This document shows positions 7,562 through 16,163 of a stretch of DNA of 64,000 bases, piece by piece. Under the pieces are notes generated by a model. The model had not been told where the DNA came from. It searched no databases and worked only from the letters and a program-made list of their open reading frames with translations. Position 1 is the first letter of the stretch. Every line of letters begins with the position of its first letter. Made by a program: the position numbers and the translations under genes. Source of the stretch: Longitalea luteola (lineage in GTDB: Bacteria > Bacteroidota > Bacteroidia > Chitinophagales > Chitinophagaceae); NCBI RefSeq assembly GCF_017356035.1, contig NZ_JAFIQX010000002.1, positions 186,001 to 250,000 on the forward strand, written 5' to 3'.

Positions 7562-7990
7562 TTACCGGCAGTCCTTACACAAGCCGGTTACCACCATTTG
7601 ATATTCCTGCGGTAAGAACCCGACGGGCAATTTAACTTGCGGAACAGTTACATCGGCCAGGCAAATAGTCTTGCCGCAGTCGGAGCAAATGAAGTGCACA
7701 TGATTGTCATGGTGATGACCCTCGGAGCAGTCATCTTTACATAATGCATATAATACAGAGTTATCGGAGGTTGGTATAGAGTGGATGATGCCTTTTTCGA
7801 GAAAGGTTTGCAACGTGCGATACACGGTAACGCGATCGAATTTTTCGCCGGTCTTTTTCTCTATATCGCCATGCGCAAGCGCTCCGTTGCTCATTAGGAA
7901 CAATTCCAGGATCCGCTTCCGGCTACCGGTAACACTCAACTGATTTTTGCGAAGTATTTCGTCTATCTGCGCTTCCATCTTTAAAAACAT
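7562..7990 (-). CDS. Fur-family metal-responsive transcriptional repressor
   Basis: 142 residues. N-terminal winged helix at 1-85 (SVTGSRKRILELFL, then FDRVTVYRTLQTFLEKGI with the recognition-helix RVTVYRTL). C-terminal metal/dimer domain with EGHHHDNHVHFICSDCGKT and a final GLCKDC: two Cys pairs forming the structural zinc site. The His-rich loop is the regulatory metal site. Fur, Zur and PerR cannot be separated by motif alone. Co-directional with the SCO1 gene 15 nt upstream, and near the MerC-like gene whose promoter carries a palindrome; zinc or copper control is inferred from that context. An alternative start is the ATG at 7978. Confidence 0.88.
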   Translation of the reverse strand: MFLKMEAQIDEILRKNQLSVTGSRKRILELFLMSNGALAHGDIEKKTGEKFDRVTVYRTLQTFLEKGIIHSIPTSDNSVLYALCKDDCSEGHHHDNHVHFICSDCGKTICLADVTVPQVKLPVGFLPQEYQMVVTGLCKDCR

Positions 7991-8005
7991 TAAACAATGG
8001 CAGTA

Positions 8006-8656
8006 TCAACTGCCGAACATATTATTTGAAAATCGCTCCTGCGTATTCCTTTCCTTTAACAATCGCCTGATGTCTTCTTTCAATTCTTCCACTTCGTCCT
8101 TTTTCAACCCGTCATAAATCTTTCTCACCCGCCCAATGCGGTCGACCAGCGCAAAGAACTGGGTATGTAAGAACTGGTCGTTAATGCTCTGCAGGTTATT
8201 CTTCGGATCATCCAGCAGGTAGCTATTCCGGGCGGCCTGGTAGAGGCTGTCCTTCCGGCCGGTTACAAAAACCCATTTTTGGGTATTTACCTGCATGCTA
8301 TCGGCGTAGAATTTCAAACGGGCCGGGTTATCAGTATCCGGGTCTACCGTATGCGACAGGATCATAAAACCGGGCTCATCTTTATATACGTCGTATACCT
8401 TTTTCATATTGGTGTTCAGCATCGGGCAAATACTGGGGCAGGTCGTAAAAAAGAATTCTGCCACATATACCTTGCCTTCCAGGTGCCGTTCGGTTACCAG
8501 CTGCCCATCCTGATTGGTAAAACTGAATGGTTGAACCCGGTTCACCACCGGCAGTTTCACCTCGCCGTACCCCGGGATCACCTGGGTAAGGGCCACATAA
8601 AAGGCTATCACCAACACCACAAAAAAAGCAACATAAAAGATCAGTTTCCGGCGCAT
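8006..8656 (-). CDS. SCO1/SenC family copper chaperone
   Basis: 216 residues. N-terminal membrane anchor (about 7-25, IFYVAFFVVLVIAFYVALTQV), then a thioredoxin-like domain facing the periplasm. The copper ligands are visible: CPSICPML (CxxxC) and the distal His in MILSHTVDPD. SCO proteins deliver copper to the CuA site of cytochrome oxidase or act as thiol reductants. It is first in an operon with the Fur-family gene. A good promoter (TTG-N19-TACCTTTG) lies 23 nt upstream of the ATG at 8656. Confidence 0.92.
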   Translation of the reverse strand: MRRKLIFYVAFFVVLVIAFYVALTQVIPGYGEVKLPVVNRVQPFSFTNQDGQLVTERHLEGKVYVAEFFFTTCPSICPMLNTNMKKVYDVYKDEPGFMILSHTVDPDTDNPARLKFYADSMQVNTQKWVFVTGRKDSLYQAARNSYLLDDPKNNLQSINDQFLHTQFFALVDRIGRVRKIYDGLKKDEVEELKEDIRRLLKERNTQERFSNNMFGS

Positions 8657-8679
8657 ATCATCTATGATTTTTCAGGCAA

Positions 8680-8709
8680 CAAAGGTACGGCTACCCATTC
8701 CGCTACCAA
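8680..8709 (-). promoter_or_regulatory. Promoter of the SCO1-fur operon
   Basis: On the minus strand, TTG (plus 8707-8709), 19 nt, then TACCTTTG (plus 8680-8687): both elements of the Bacteroidota housekeeping promoter at the usual spacing. Confidence 0.7.
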
Positions 8710-8736
8710 TTAATTTATTTTTATAACGAATCTTTT

Positions 8737-8751
8737 TGCAACAAAGTTGCA
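8737..8751. promoter_or_regulatory. Candidate metalloregulator operator, TGCAAC-AAA-GTTGCA
   Basis: Perfect 6-3-6 inverted repeat in the divergent SCO1/MerC promoter region. Its right half contains the TTG -33 element of the MerC gene (8747-8749), so a bound repressor would block that promoter. Assignment to the adjacent Fur-family protein is inference. Confidence 0.6.
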
Positions 8752-8778
8752 TGCTAGTTGATTTAGTTCTTATCTTCG
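8747..8778 (+). promoter_or_regulatory. Promoter of the MerC-like gene, leaderless layout
   Basis: TTG (8747-8749), 21 nt, TATCTTCG (8771-8778, one mismatch to TAnnTTTG). Only four bases separate it from the ATG, so transcription probably starts at or next to the start codon. Confidence 0.6.
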
Positions 8779-8782
8779 AGCC

Positions 8783-9175
8783 ATGAATTTTAGAGTAAAC
8801 TGGGATGCGATGGGTGTGGCAGCTTCACTCGCCTGCGCTATCCATTGTGCTATATTGCCGCTTGTGTTAACCAGTTTGCCTGTTTTAGGCATAAACATTA
8901 TTGAAAATGAGGCGTTTGAGTATTTTATGATCCTACTGGCAATGGCTATTGGCGTCTATTCCCTGCGCCATGGCTATAAAAAGCATCATCACAGCACGGT
9001 TCCGATTATCATCTTTGCCATTGGCATTACCGGACTGATAGCCAAGCAAATATGGCATCAATACCAGCTGTGGATCCTGCCGTTTGCTGTTTTAATGATC
9101 GTAACCGCTCATTTAATGAACTTCAGGGCCTGCCGCGTGCATAACCACGCCCATGAAGACGACTGCGATCACTAA
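8783..9175 (+). CDS. MerC-domain membrane protein
   Basis: 130 residues with four membrane helices. The N-terminal AASLACAIHCAILPLVL carries the conserved Cys pair of MerC-type metal transporters. Basic and His-rich segments follow (YKKHHHS) and the C-terminus is CRVHNHAHEDDCDH, a likely metal-binding tail. Classical MerC carries Hg(II); in Bacteroidota such genes are often under Zur/Fur-type control without other mer genes, and zinc or another soft metal is more likely here. No merA, merR or merT is present. The operator-like palindrome and the fur gene next door support metal regulation. Confidence 0.8.
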   Translation: MNFRVNWDAMGVAASLACAIHCAILPLVLTSLPVLGINIIENEAFEYFMILLAMAIGVYSLRHGYKKHHHSTVPIIIFAIGITGLIAKQIWHQYQLWILPFAVLMIVTAHLMNFRACRVHNHAHEDDCDH

Positions 9176-9303
9176 GCCCTTGTTCCTGGTCATATTTATT
9201 CCTGAATCGTTCCTGCCTCGTAAATTCTGCTGACAGCTCACCGGCCGGGTTCGTCACGGCTCAAAGATTTTCAAAATAAGAAACAATTGCAGCAGGCATT
9301 TGT

Positions 9304-9311
9304 TATTTTTG
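9304..9311 (+). promoter_or_regulatory. -7 element of the nfu promoter
   Basis: TATTTTTG, exact TAnnTTTG match, 25 nt upstream of the ATG. A strong purine RBS (AAGAAGGAA, about 9324-9332) precedes the start, unusual in this window. Confidence 0.6.
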
Positions 9312-9336
9312 TAATCAACTTAAAAGAAGGAATATC

Positions 9337-9933
9337 ATGATCAAAACAGGAAATCCTGTCATTAGTATTTATACAGAAATGACGCCTAACCCGGAAACCA
9401 TGAAGTTTGTGGCCAATAAGTTACTGTACCCGGGCAAAAGCATTGATTTTCCGGATGTGGAAAATGCCAAGCCTTCGCCGCTGGCTACCGAACTGTTTGG
9501 GTTTCCCTTTATTAAAGCAGTATTTATTGCCAGCAATTTTGTAACACTGACAAAAACTGCTGAAACCGAGTGGAATGATGTTATTCCTACCATTCGCCAG
9601 TTCCTGAAAGAATACCTGGAAGAAAATAAAGTGGTGATCAATGAAGAAGAGATCGCTACCATTAAACAGGAAAGCACCAACATTGTAGCTGCCGATGACG
9701 ACGACGTGGTTAAACGGATCAAAGAGCTACTCGAAAATTATGTAAAACCAGCCGTAGAAATGGATGGCGGCGCCATTCAGTTCAAAAGCTATAGCGATGG
9801 AGTTGTTAACCTGATGCTGCAGGGTTCATGCAGTGGTTGCCCATCCTCCATGATCACTTTAAAAGCAGGTATCGAAGGCATGATGAAGCGGATGATCCCT
9901 GAGGTTAAAGAAGTAGTGGCAGAAGCAGAATAA
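9337..9933 (+). CDS. Nfu/NifU-type Fe-S scaffold protein
   Basis: 198 residues with two domains. N-terminal Nfu_N domain (about 8-95: EMTPNPETMKFVANK, then ELFGFPFIKAVFIASNFVTL). C-terminal NifU-like domain (about 125-198) with the cluster-binding GSCSGCPSSMITLKAGIE CxxC motif. It receives and transfers [4Fe-4S] clusters to apoproteins in the cytosol. The start is supported by a clear RBS. Monocistronic: own promoter and strong terminator. Confidence 0.93.
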   Translation: MIKTGNPVISIYTEMTPNPETMKFVANKLLYPGKSIDFPDVENAKPSPLATELFGFPFIKAVFIASNFVTLTKTAETEWNDVIPTIRQFLKEYLEENKVVINEEEIATIKQESTNIVAADDDDVVKRIKELLENYVKPAVEMDGGAIQFKSYSDGVVNLMLQGSCSGCPSSMITLKAGIEGMMKRMIPEVKEVVAEAE

Positions 9934-9967
9934 CACATTTCTGTTAACATATTTTAACTTGTTTTAA

Positions 9968-9998
9968 ACCTTCCCCAAAAGGGAAGGTCTTTTTTTTG
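9968..9998 (+). terminator. Rho-independent terminator of nfu
   Basis: ACCTTCCC (9968-9975), loop CAAAA, GGGAAGGT (9981-9988), then CTTTTTTTT. Confidence 0.9.
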
Positions 9999-10272
9999 TG
10001 CATATATGAAGTTGAAAGAAAAAGTGATTACGAAGTTTCATGCATGTCTATTGGCCGTTACAATTAAACCATTATCCTGTTAAACGGTCAAATCAAAACT
10101 ACCAAAGTACAACACGTACAACCGGGTCTTACCCCCTTATCTGAACAGCTAAAATTTTAATGGCACTGATTTGTTTCAACAGGCAGCATTTTTTTCAATG
10201 CAACCGGTTGATAAGGGGCAACTCATGCCATAACTATAAAAACGACCATTATTAAAACTAAAATCAACATTT
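9999..10272. other. Intergenic, no feature recognised
   Basis: Non-coding stretch between the nfu terminator and the next secreted-protein gene. I see no hairpin, repeat or good promoter in it. Confidence 0.5.
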
Positions 10273-10884
10273 ATGAAAGTACACATCCTGTTTATTTCTA
10301 CTGCAGCAGCGGCCATGTTAACAACAGCTTCCAAAGCACAGCTCGGCCTGGGTGCTACCACTTCTGCTTCCCTGAGGTCTGCTACCAGTATTAATACCAG
10401 TGGTGCAGGCGCAGCGCTGAATCATACCCGTACAAATGTTCAGAGCGCCGCTCAAAAAACAGTGAACACAACCAGATCAGTTACTGCCAACACCGTTACA
10501 GCAACCAAGAATGGCGTGGCCAATACTGCCCACAACAACGCCGTGAATGTAAACGCCGGCGCTTCGGTACAGGGCAATTCAAGCACACCAGCAACTTCAC
10601 TCGCCACTGATAATGTCGTGGGCGTATCAGCAGGTGCCGATAGATCTGTTGCTGTAAATGCCACATCAAACAACCAGGCCACAGAATCAGTTAGCAGCAC
10701 AGCGGTTGAAAAAGTTCAAAAAACAAAAGATGTTGCCTCTACAAAAACCCGCGAAACCGCGAATAAAGTAAGATCAACAACCGCCAATACTACCAATGCG
10801 GTTAAAGAGACTGCTTCCAATACTTCTGTGACCTCATCCACTGCAGTAAGCAATGAAACTGCTGTAAAGACCACCAAGCAATAA
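10273..10884 (+). CDS. Secreted Ala/Thr/Asn/Ser-rich low-complexity protein
   Basis: 203 residues. Signal peptide 1-22 (ending ASKAQ). The remainder is built almost entirely of Ala, Thr, Asn, Ser and Val, with loosely periodic segments such as NTTRSVTANTVTATKNGVAN, and a Lys-spaced C-terminal part (KTKDVASTKTRETANKVRSTT). It looks like a fibrous or intrinsically disordered exported protein, somewhat like LEA-type or amphipathic helix repeats. No known domain recognised. The coding signal is solid: a long open frame with signal peptide and a terminator right after the stop. Confidence 0.7.
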   Translation: MKVHILFISTAAAAMLTTASKAQLGLGATTSASLRSATSINTSGAGAALNHTRTNVQSAAQKTVNTTRSVTANTVTATKNGVANTAHNNAVNVNAGASVQGNSSTPATSLATDNVVGVSAGADRSVAVNATSNNQATESVSSTAVEKVQKTKDVASTKTRETANKVRSTTANTTNAVKETASNTSVTSSTAVSNETAVKTTKQ

Positions 10885-10901
10885 TTGCCCTATTGATAAC
10901 A

Positions 10902-10938
10902 AAACCTTCCCGGTGTTAAACCGGGAGGGTTTATTTAC
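10902..10938 (+). terminator. Terminator after the low-complexity secreted protein gene
   Basis: AAACCTTCCCGG (10902-10913) pairs with CCGGGAGGGTTT (10921-10932, one wobble), followed by ATTT. Confidence 0.75.
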
Positions 10939-10959
10939 ATCTCCATTTCAATTCGTAAT

Positions 10960-11793
10960 ATGAAAAAACTAATTGCCCTATTTCCCCTCGCTTTTATTTG
11001 TATGGTGCTGCAGGCGCAACAAACTGATTCCACTACAACGAAAAGGAAAATAACCATTACAACGGGGCTATCCGTTAATTCAGGGCTCAACTATTATGGC
11101 CGTACCGATAGCCTGAAAAGCCAGGGCATTTATCCCTTTGTTGGCATTACATTGCCGAATGGATTATACCTGTTCTCCAATTTCATTTTCGTTCGCAATG
11201 CAGTTGCCACCACTTATGCGGCCACTACCTTGGAAGCAGGCTATAAATTCAGGAACAAAAAAGAAAATTTCCGGGGGAACCTCTTCGGGTCGCGCTTTCT
11301 TTATAATGAAGATGTAAGCCTGGTGCAATCGGTACTGAAAGGACAAGCTGGCATCAACCTGATCCACACCAATAAAATTGTGGGTATCTATGGCGGCGCG
11401 GATGCGAAATTCAGCGATAAAACTGATTTTGGCGTTTACGCCGGGCTTGACCATTCCTTTCGCATCGACTCCATTGGCAAAAGAGGCGTAATTGTGATTG
11501 CCCCCGCCGTCTATGGCTATTTCGGTACCCAGCGGTTTACCAAAACATGGCTGCAACAAAAAAGATTTCTTTTTATACCGGTTGGCGAACAAACAGTAAC
11601 CGCCAGCAGCAGCCGTTTCGATCTTTTATCGTATGAACTAAGCTGTCCGGTCATTTATGGCATCGGTAAAATGAACATTATTATTACGCCTGCGTTTGTT
11701 CTACCGCAAAATGTAATTACTGCCAATGGTCAGTCAACCCCTGAAGCTGATGCGCTGTTTTACACTACCGCAACCGTGCGCTTCGATCTTTAA
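10960..11793 (+). CDS. Predicted outer-membrane beta-barrel protein
   Basis: 277 residues. Signal peptide 1-20 (MKKLIALFPLAFICMVLQAQ), then alternating amphipathic strands (ITITTGLSVNSGLNYYG, YPFVGITLPNGLYLFSNFIF, VGIYGGADAKFS, DFGVYAGLDHSFRI) ending in ATVRFDL, a C-terminal strand suited to BAM-dependent insertion. No specific family recognised; porin-like or structural. It starts 75 nt after the upstream gene and behind that gene's terminator, so it needs its own promoter, which I cannot point to. Confidence 0.7.
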   Translation: MKKLIALFPLAFICMVLQAQQTDSTTTKRKITITTGLSVNSGLNYYGRTDSLKSQGIYPFVGITLPNGLYLFSNFIFVRNAVATTYAATTLEAGYKFRNKKENFRGNLFGSRFLYNEDVSLVQSVLKGQAGINLIHTNKIVGIYGGADAKFSDKTDFGVYAGLDHSFRIDSIGKRGVIVIAPAVYGYFGTQRFTKTWLQQKRFLFIPVGEQTVTASSSRFDLLSYELSCPVIYGIGKMNIIITPAFVLPQNVITANGQSTPEADALFYTTATVRFDL

Positions 11794-11862
11794 CCAGCCC
11801 CTCTGATAACCCAACTTGGCCGTGTTGCAGGAATGCAGTAAATTCAATAAAACAGCGGGTTT

Positions 11863-12417
11863 ATGACCGTACTGTATATTTTGGGCGCATTGATAGTAGT
11901 GATAGTGTTACTGTTGATCATCGCCTTGTTTTTACCAGATGGGTATTATATTGAGAAATCGGCCATCATAAAAAAGCCATGTGATTTTGTAATGGATAAA
12001 GTGGCTGACTTCCATAATCATATTCAGTGGAACCCATGGCATCCAAAAGGGGCTGCTAAAGCGGGCGCTATTACCGGTCTGGCAAAAAGGCCAGGTCATA
12101 AATATTCATGGAAAGAATCGAAGATCGGAACCGGCAGCCTCACCTTGCGCGATATTGATGACAGGCATATTCACTTTGATCTTGATTTTATAAAGCCGGT
12201 AAAGACCACCGCCCGCGACAACTGGCTGTTTGAAGAATGGGGCAATGATGAAACCAAAGTGACCTGGCAGAATTTCGGCGATCTCCCTTACCCTGTAGGC
12301 CGGTTAATAGGATATATGCTGCACAAAAACCTGAATGCCCAGATCGCCGAAGGATTGAAAAACCTCAAAAAGTTCTGTGAACTGTACGACGGCACTATTG
12401 CGGTACGGCATTTTTGA
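11863..12417 (+). CDS. Membrane-anchored SRPBCC family protein
   Basis: 184 residues. N-terminal membrane helix (3-25, VLYILGALIVVIVLLLIIAL), then the polyketide-cyclase/SRPBCC fold: YYIEKSAIIKKPCDFVMDKVADFHNHIQWNPW, TGLAKRPGHKYSWKES, GSLTLRDIDDRHIHFDLDF, and the C-terminal helix NLNAQIAEGLKNLKKFCE. These lipid- or ligand-binding proteins are common in Bacteroidota; the ligand is unknown. The last 23 coding bases overlap the convergent SDR gene. Confidence 0.85.
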   Translation: MTVLYILGALIVVIVLLLIIALFLPDGYYIEKSAIIKKPCDFVMDKVADFHNHIQWNPWHPKGAAKAGAITGLAKRPGHKYSWKESKIGTGSLTLRDIDDRHIHFDLDFIKPVKTTARDNWLFEEWGNDETKVTWQNFGDLPYPVGRLIGYMLHKNLNAQIAEGLKNLKKFCELYDGTIAVRHF

Positions 12418-13216
12418 ACACCTTCATAGCCATTGTTGGAAATAACCGCATAAGATGTATGGCCATCCATTCCTGTGAAAAAGGCCGCCCCACGAACTTT
12501 TCAAATTTCCCCTTTTCAACAGCCCGCAATATTTGTTGAGCCGTTTTATCGGCCGGAAAGCCATGTCCAATATTTTTGCCCAATTCGTTCAGTTTCTCGC
12601 CCGAAGCAGTAACCGCATTTAAAGAAACCTGGGTGCGAATGTATCCCGGCATGATCAGGGTGACCTTGATATTATCCCGCCACACTTCAGCCCGCAAACA
12701 ATCAAAAAAGCCGTGCAGCGCATGTTTTGCCGCAGCGTATGCCGAGCGCATGGGCGTTCCAATTTTACCCATGACACTGCTGATCACCACAAAATGACCG
12801 GTTTTCCTTTGTTGCATGTGTGGCAGTAATAACCTGGTGAGCTCTATATAGCTGAAATAATCAACTTCCATTACTTTACGCTGCACGGCAGGCAGGGTGT
12901 CTTTTACCGTCGACCGCTGGCTTATGCCGCCATTATGGATCATAATATCGATCTGTGAAAATGCGCCCATGGCTTCTTCAACTTTCTGGGCAAAAGAACC
13001 AGCCGCTTCCAGGTCGAGCGGAAGCACATATATATTGGAGCCGCCGGCCTGCTGTTGTACCCGCTTTAGCTCTTCCTCGCGGCGGGCAGAGATAATGATC
13101 TTTGCGCCCTGTTTAGCCAGTGCATAAGTAAGTGCTTCGCCAATACCCGAAGAGGCGCCGGTGATCCAAACGATCTTATTGGTAAAATAACTCAATGAAT
13201 AAAAATTTGTGACCAA
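12395..13216 (-). CDS. Short-chain dehydrogenase/reductase (SDR)
   Basis: Classical SDR: NAD(P)-binding GASSGIG near the N-terminus, NNAG variant HNGG, catalytic Ser in VVISSVMGK, and Y..AK in SAYAAAKHALHGF. The C-terminus continues the substrate domain (MPGYIRTQVSLNA). The start is uncertain because no ATG precedes the Rossmann strand: TTG at 13216 gives 273 residues, TTG at 13195 gives LSYFTNKIVWITGAS, which fits homolog N-termini better. Soluble oxidoreductase of unknown substrate. It overlaps the convergent SRPBCC gene by 23 bp. Confidence 0.88.
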   Translation of the reverse strand: MVTNFYSLSYFTNKIVWITGASSGIGEALTYALAKQGAKIIISARREEELKRVQQQAGGSNIYVLPLDLEAAGSFAQKVEEAMGAFSQIDIMIHNGGISQRSTVKDTLPAVQRKVMEVDYFSYIELTRLLLPHMQQRKTGHFVVISSVMGKIGTPMRSAYAAAKHALHGFFDCLRAEVWRDNIKVTLIMPGYIRTQVSLNAVTASGEKLNELGKNIGHGFPADKTAQQILRAVEKGKFEKFVGRPFSQEWMAIHLMRLFPTMAMKVFKNAVPQ

Positions 13217-13292
13217 ATATCGGAAACCGGCCTGAAAGTGCAGAAAATGGTACCGGTAATTGCAATAGAATTATCTTGCGCTTTTTTAGAGC

Positions 13293-13925
13293 ATGACATA
13301 CGAAGAAATTATAAAGCAATTCGTCGACGGCATGCGCAATACCACGCTTCCGGAATACATCGCGGTATTTGCGGGTATTGCTAGCGTATGGTTTTCGCGC
13401 ATTGAGAACATCTGGGTGTACCCGGTGGGACTGATCAGCACTGTCATATATATATTTCTTAGTGTGGAAGGCAGCCTGTATGGCGAAGCGAGCGTTAACC
13501 TGTACTATACCATCATGAGCATTTATGGCTGGGTATTGTGGCTGAAAAAAGACAAACAACAACATTACGTCGTGACGGTACAATTTTCAACCCGCCGCGA
13601 ATGGGTGCAACAGATCCTCTTCTTTGCATTTTTTTACATCGCCATCTTCAGCGCATTGACCTGGCTGAAGCACGCGTTTTATTCAGCCACTATTCCCTGG
13701 GCCGATGCCTTTGCTTCGGCAACCGCATTCACCGGCATGTGGCTTATGGCCAAAAAGAAAGTGGAAAGCTGGTACTGGTGGATCGCAACCAATATCGCCT
13801 CCATTCCGTTATATTTTGTGAAGCAATATGTGTTCACCAGTGTCTTTTATTTTATACTGTTTTTAATGGCAGTGTGGGGATTGCTGGAATGGAAAAAACG
13901 CGCCAGGAATTGGAAGGTTAAATAG
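13293..13925 (+). CDS. pnuC: PnuC-type nicotinamide riboside transporter
   Basis: 210 residues with about seven membrane helices. The family signature NLYYTIMSIYGWVLW and paired Trp-rich helices (ESWYWWIATNIASIPLYF) identify PnuC. It imports nicotinamide riboside by facilitated diffusion driven by intracellular phosphorylation. The next gene, five bases downstream, is a NadR-like ribosylnicotinamide kinase, which supplies exactly that trapping step; the two form an NAD-salvage operon. Confidence 0.92.
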   Translation: MTYEEIIKQFVDGMRNTTLPEYIAVFAGIASVWFSRIENIWVYPVGLISTVIYIFLSVEGSLYGEASVNLYYTIMSIYGWVLWLKKDKQQHYVVTVQFSTRREWVQQILFFAFFYIAIFSALTWLKHAFYSATIPWADAFASATAFTGMWLMAKKKVESWYWWIATNIASIPLYFVKQYVFTSVFYFILFLMAVWGLLEWKKRARNWKVK

Positions 13926-13930
13926 GGGGA

Positions 13931-14458
13931 ATGAAAAAGATAGTTGTCATAGGTCCTGAGTCAACAGGAAAAAGCACGTTGAGTGAACAGCTGGCCCGCT
14001 ATTATAAAACCAGTTGGGTGCCTGAGTATGCCCGGGATTATCTCCTGCAGCATGGGACTGATTATACGTATGACGATCTGCTCATCATTGCCAAAGGCCA
14101 GCTGGCCCTGGAAGAAAGCTATATCGAAAAAGCGAAAGATGCAAAGCTCCTGTTTATTGACACAGATCAGTATGTAATGAAAGTATGGTGTGAGTTTGTA
14201 TTTGGCAAATGCCATCCCTGGATCCTTGATCAGATTACAAAAAGGAAATATGATTTATACCTTCTATGTAATATTGATCTCCCATGGATCAAAGATGCTT
14301 TACGAGAGTATCCTGACCTTGAGCCTCGGAAACAGTTATACAGCATTTACAAAACTATCCTCACCAACCAGTCTGTACCCTGGGTAGATATCTCGGGGAA
14401 TTATGATGAGCGGTTACAAAAAGCTATTCAGACGGTGAACGATTTATTTCTGAAGTAG
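13931..14458 (+). CDS. NadR-like ribosylnicotinamide kinase (AAA ATPase)
   Basis: 175 residues. Walker A GPESTGKST at residues 8-16; WVPEYARDYL and a DTDQYVMKVW segment match the kinase domain of NadR. The family usually fuses this to an NMN adenylyltransferase; here it stands alone. It phosphorylates nicotinamide riboside to NMN in the cytosol. Five bases after pnuC, surely co-transcribed. Confidence 0.88.
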   Translation: MKKIVVIGPESTGKSTLSEQLARYYKTSWVPEYARDYLLQHGTDYTYDDLLIIAKGQLALEESYIEKAKDAKLLFIDTDQYVMKVWCEFVFGKCHPWILDQITKRKYDLYLLCNIDLPWIKDALREYPDLEPRKQLYSIYKTILTNQSVPWVDISGNYDERLQKAIQTVNDLFLK

Positions 14459-14507
14459 AACAGTTTTTATAGTTGCTATGTTGTTGTAGTAGGCAAAACG
14501 CGCTGCA

Positions 14508-16163
14508 ATGAATCATCGATTGTTATTTTACATCGGATGGTTAGTAATAAGTATTGTTCAAGCTATCAATACTGAACTATTCGATGATGAAGCGTATTAT
14601 TGGGTGTACAGTCGTTTTATAGATTGGGGCTATTTTGATCATCCACCCATGATCGCGGCATTGGTTAAGGCAGGATATGCAATTTTTCACAATGAGCTGG
14701 GTGTTCGGTTTTTTATAATATTACTGAACACAGCCACCATCTTTTTAGTTCAGCAACTTACTTACAAAAAGGACGACCGCCTGTTTTATGCTGTGGCCCT
14801 TTCTATTGCCGCTGCACAAATTGGCGGCATACTGGCGGTGCCCGATACACCATTACTGTTCTTCGCGGTACTTTTTTTCCGGCTCTATCAGCGATTCCTG
14901 GAAAAGACAAACCTCATCAGCTCGCTGTTACTGGGCTTTTGCATGGCCTGCATGTTATACAGTAAGTATCATGGCGTATTGGTGATAGGATTGGTTTTTT
15001 TATCGAACATAAAACTGTTCGCCAACAAATATACCTGGGTGGCAGCGGCTGTTTGCCTGCTGTTATTTCTGCCGCATTTATACTGGCAGTACCAGCACAA
15101 TTTTCCCTCGGTACAATATCATTTGTTTGAAAGAAATGCATCCGGTTACCGGTTCGTTTTTACCACTGAATATATCCTGGGACAAATAGCTTTTGCCGGA
15201 CCGATCATCGGCTGGTTCCTTTTATGGGCAGCGGTGCGCTACAGGCCGGTTTCTTATCTTGAAAAGGCCATGCAATATTCGCTGGTCGGCATTTATATCA
15301 TATTTCTATTAAGTACTTATAAAGGACGGGTGGAGGCTAACTGGACGGCAGCCGCATTCATCCCTTTAATGGTGTTAAGCCATCGATACCTGGTGCAACG
15401 TTACCAATGGCAAAAATGGTTATATATAAGTCTTCCGGTTACTTTGTTAGTGGTGCTGGCAATAAGACTTTATCTTATGTGGTGGTTCCCGCCTGTTTCC
15501 TGGATTAAGCGCAATGAATTCCATGGCAACCGTACATGGACAACCGAGATGCATCAGCAAGCGGGTAATTTGCCGGTGGTCTTCATTGATACCTACCAAC
15601 GCGCTTCCAAATATTGGTTCTATACCGGCCTGCCGGCGTTTTCGCTGAACTCGGCTTATTACCGCCGGAATAATTTTAATATGTGGCCGGTAGAAGATTC
15701 ATTGATCGGTAAGGCTGTTTATATGGATGTGCCAGATAACAGCGATTATTTCAAAAGACTTTTCAAGCCACATGGCTGGCCTTTCCCGCATGACGGCGTG
15801 CAGCAGGGCTTCTATTCTTTTGCGAGGGTATTATTTACCGACATGAACTGTGCCAACCGGCAGACACGTACTATAGAGATCAGCACGAAGGTGAGTGTTC
15901 CGGAAAGATACAGGGAATACTTTCAGCAGGTCAGTTATTGTCAAACGGCCATCTGGCTGGTGCTCTACGAAAACGGGGAAGTAAAAACATTGATCAATAC
16001 CGGCACTACGGTGAGCCGGTTGACAGGCGACAGCCTCAGGCTTTTGGTGAATGTTCCCGGCGATATTGGCGATGGTGAATATACAGCCCGCTTATGTATC
16101 GGGACCGTCTTACCGGGATTTCCTACGATTAACAGTACTGAATTTCAGCTTTGCGTAAAATAA
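14508..16163 (+). CDS. GT39/ArnT-like membrane glycosyltransferase
   Basis: 551 residues. About ten membrane helices in the first 340 residues followed by a periplasmic C-terminal domain. The acidic FDDEAYYWVYS motif (D26, D27, E28) after the first helix is the catalytic loop of the GT-C superfamily (dolichyl-phosphate-mannose or ArnT type), with GYFDHPPMIA following. It transfers a sugar from a lipid phosphate carrier to an extracytoplasmic acceptor; donor and acceptor are unknown. Starts 49 nt after the kinase gene; its stop codon directly abuts the stop of the convergent mtgA gene. Confidence 0.88.
   Translation: MNHRLLFYIGWLVISIVQAINTELFDDEAYYWVYSRFIDWGYFDHPPMIAALVKAGYAIFHNELGVRFFIILLNTATIFLVQQLTYKKDDRLFYAVALSIAAAQIGGILAVPDTPLLFFAVLFFRLYQRFLEKTNLISSLLLGFCMACMLYSKYHGVLVIGLVFLSNIKLFANKYTWVAAAVCLLLFLPHLYWQYQHNFPSVQYHLFERNASGYRFVFTTEYILGQIAFAGPIIGWFLLWAAVRYRPVSYLEKAMQYSLVGIYIIFLLSTYKGRVEANWTAAAFIPLMVLSHRYLVQRYQWQKWLYISLPVTLLVVLAIRLYLMWWFPPVSWIKRNEFHGNRTWTTEMHQQAGNLPVVFIDTYQRASKYWFYTGLPAFSLNSAYYRRNNFNMWPVEDSLIGKAVYMDVPDNSDYFKRLFKPHGWPFPHDGVQQGFYSFARVLFTDMNCANRQTRTIEISTKVSVPERYREYFQQVSYCQTAIWLVLYENGEVKTLINTGTTVSRLTGDSLRLLVNVPGDIGDGEYTARLCIGTVLPGFPTINSTEFQLCVK

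Noticed and set aside
8783-9175. Mercury-resistance operon
   Set aside because: Only a MerC-domain gene is found; no merR, merT, merP or merA nearby.
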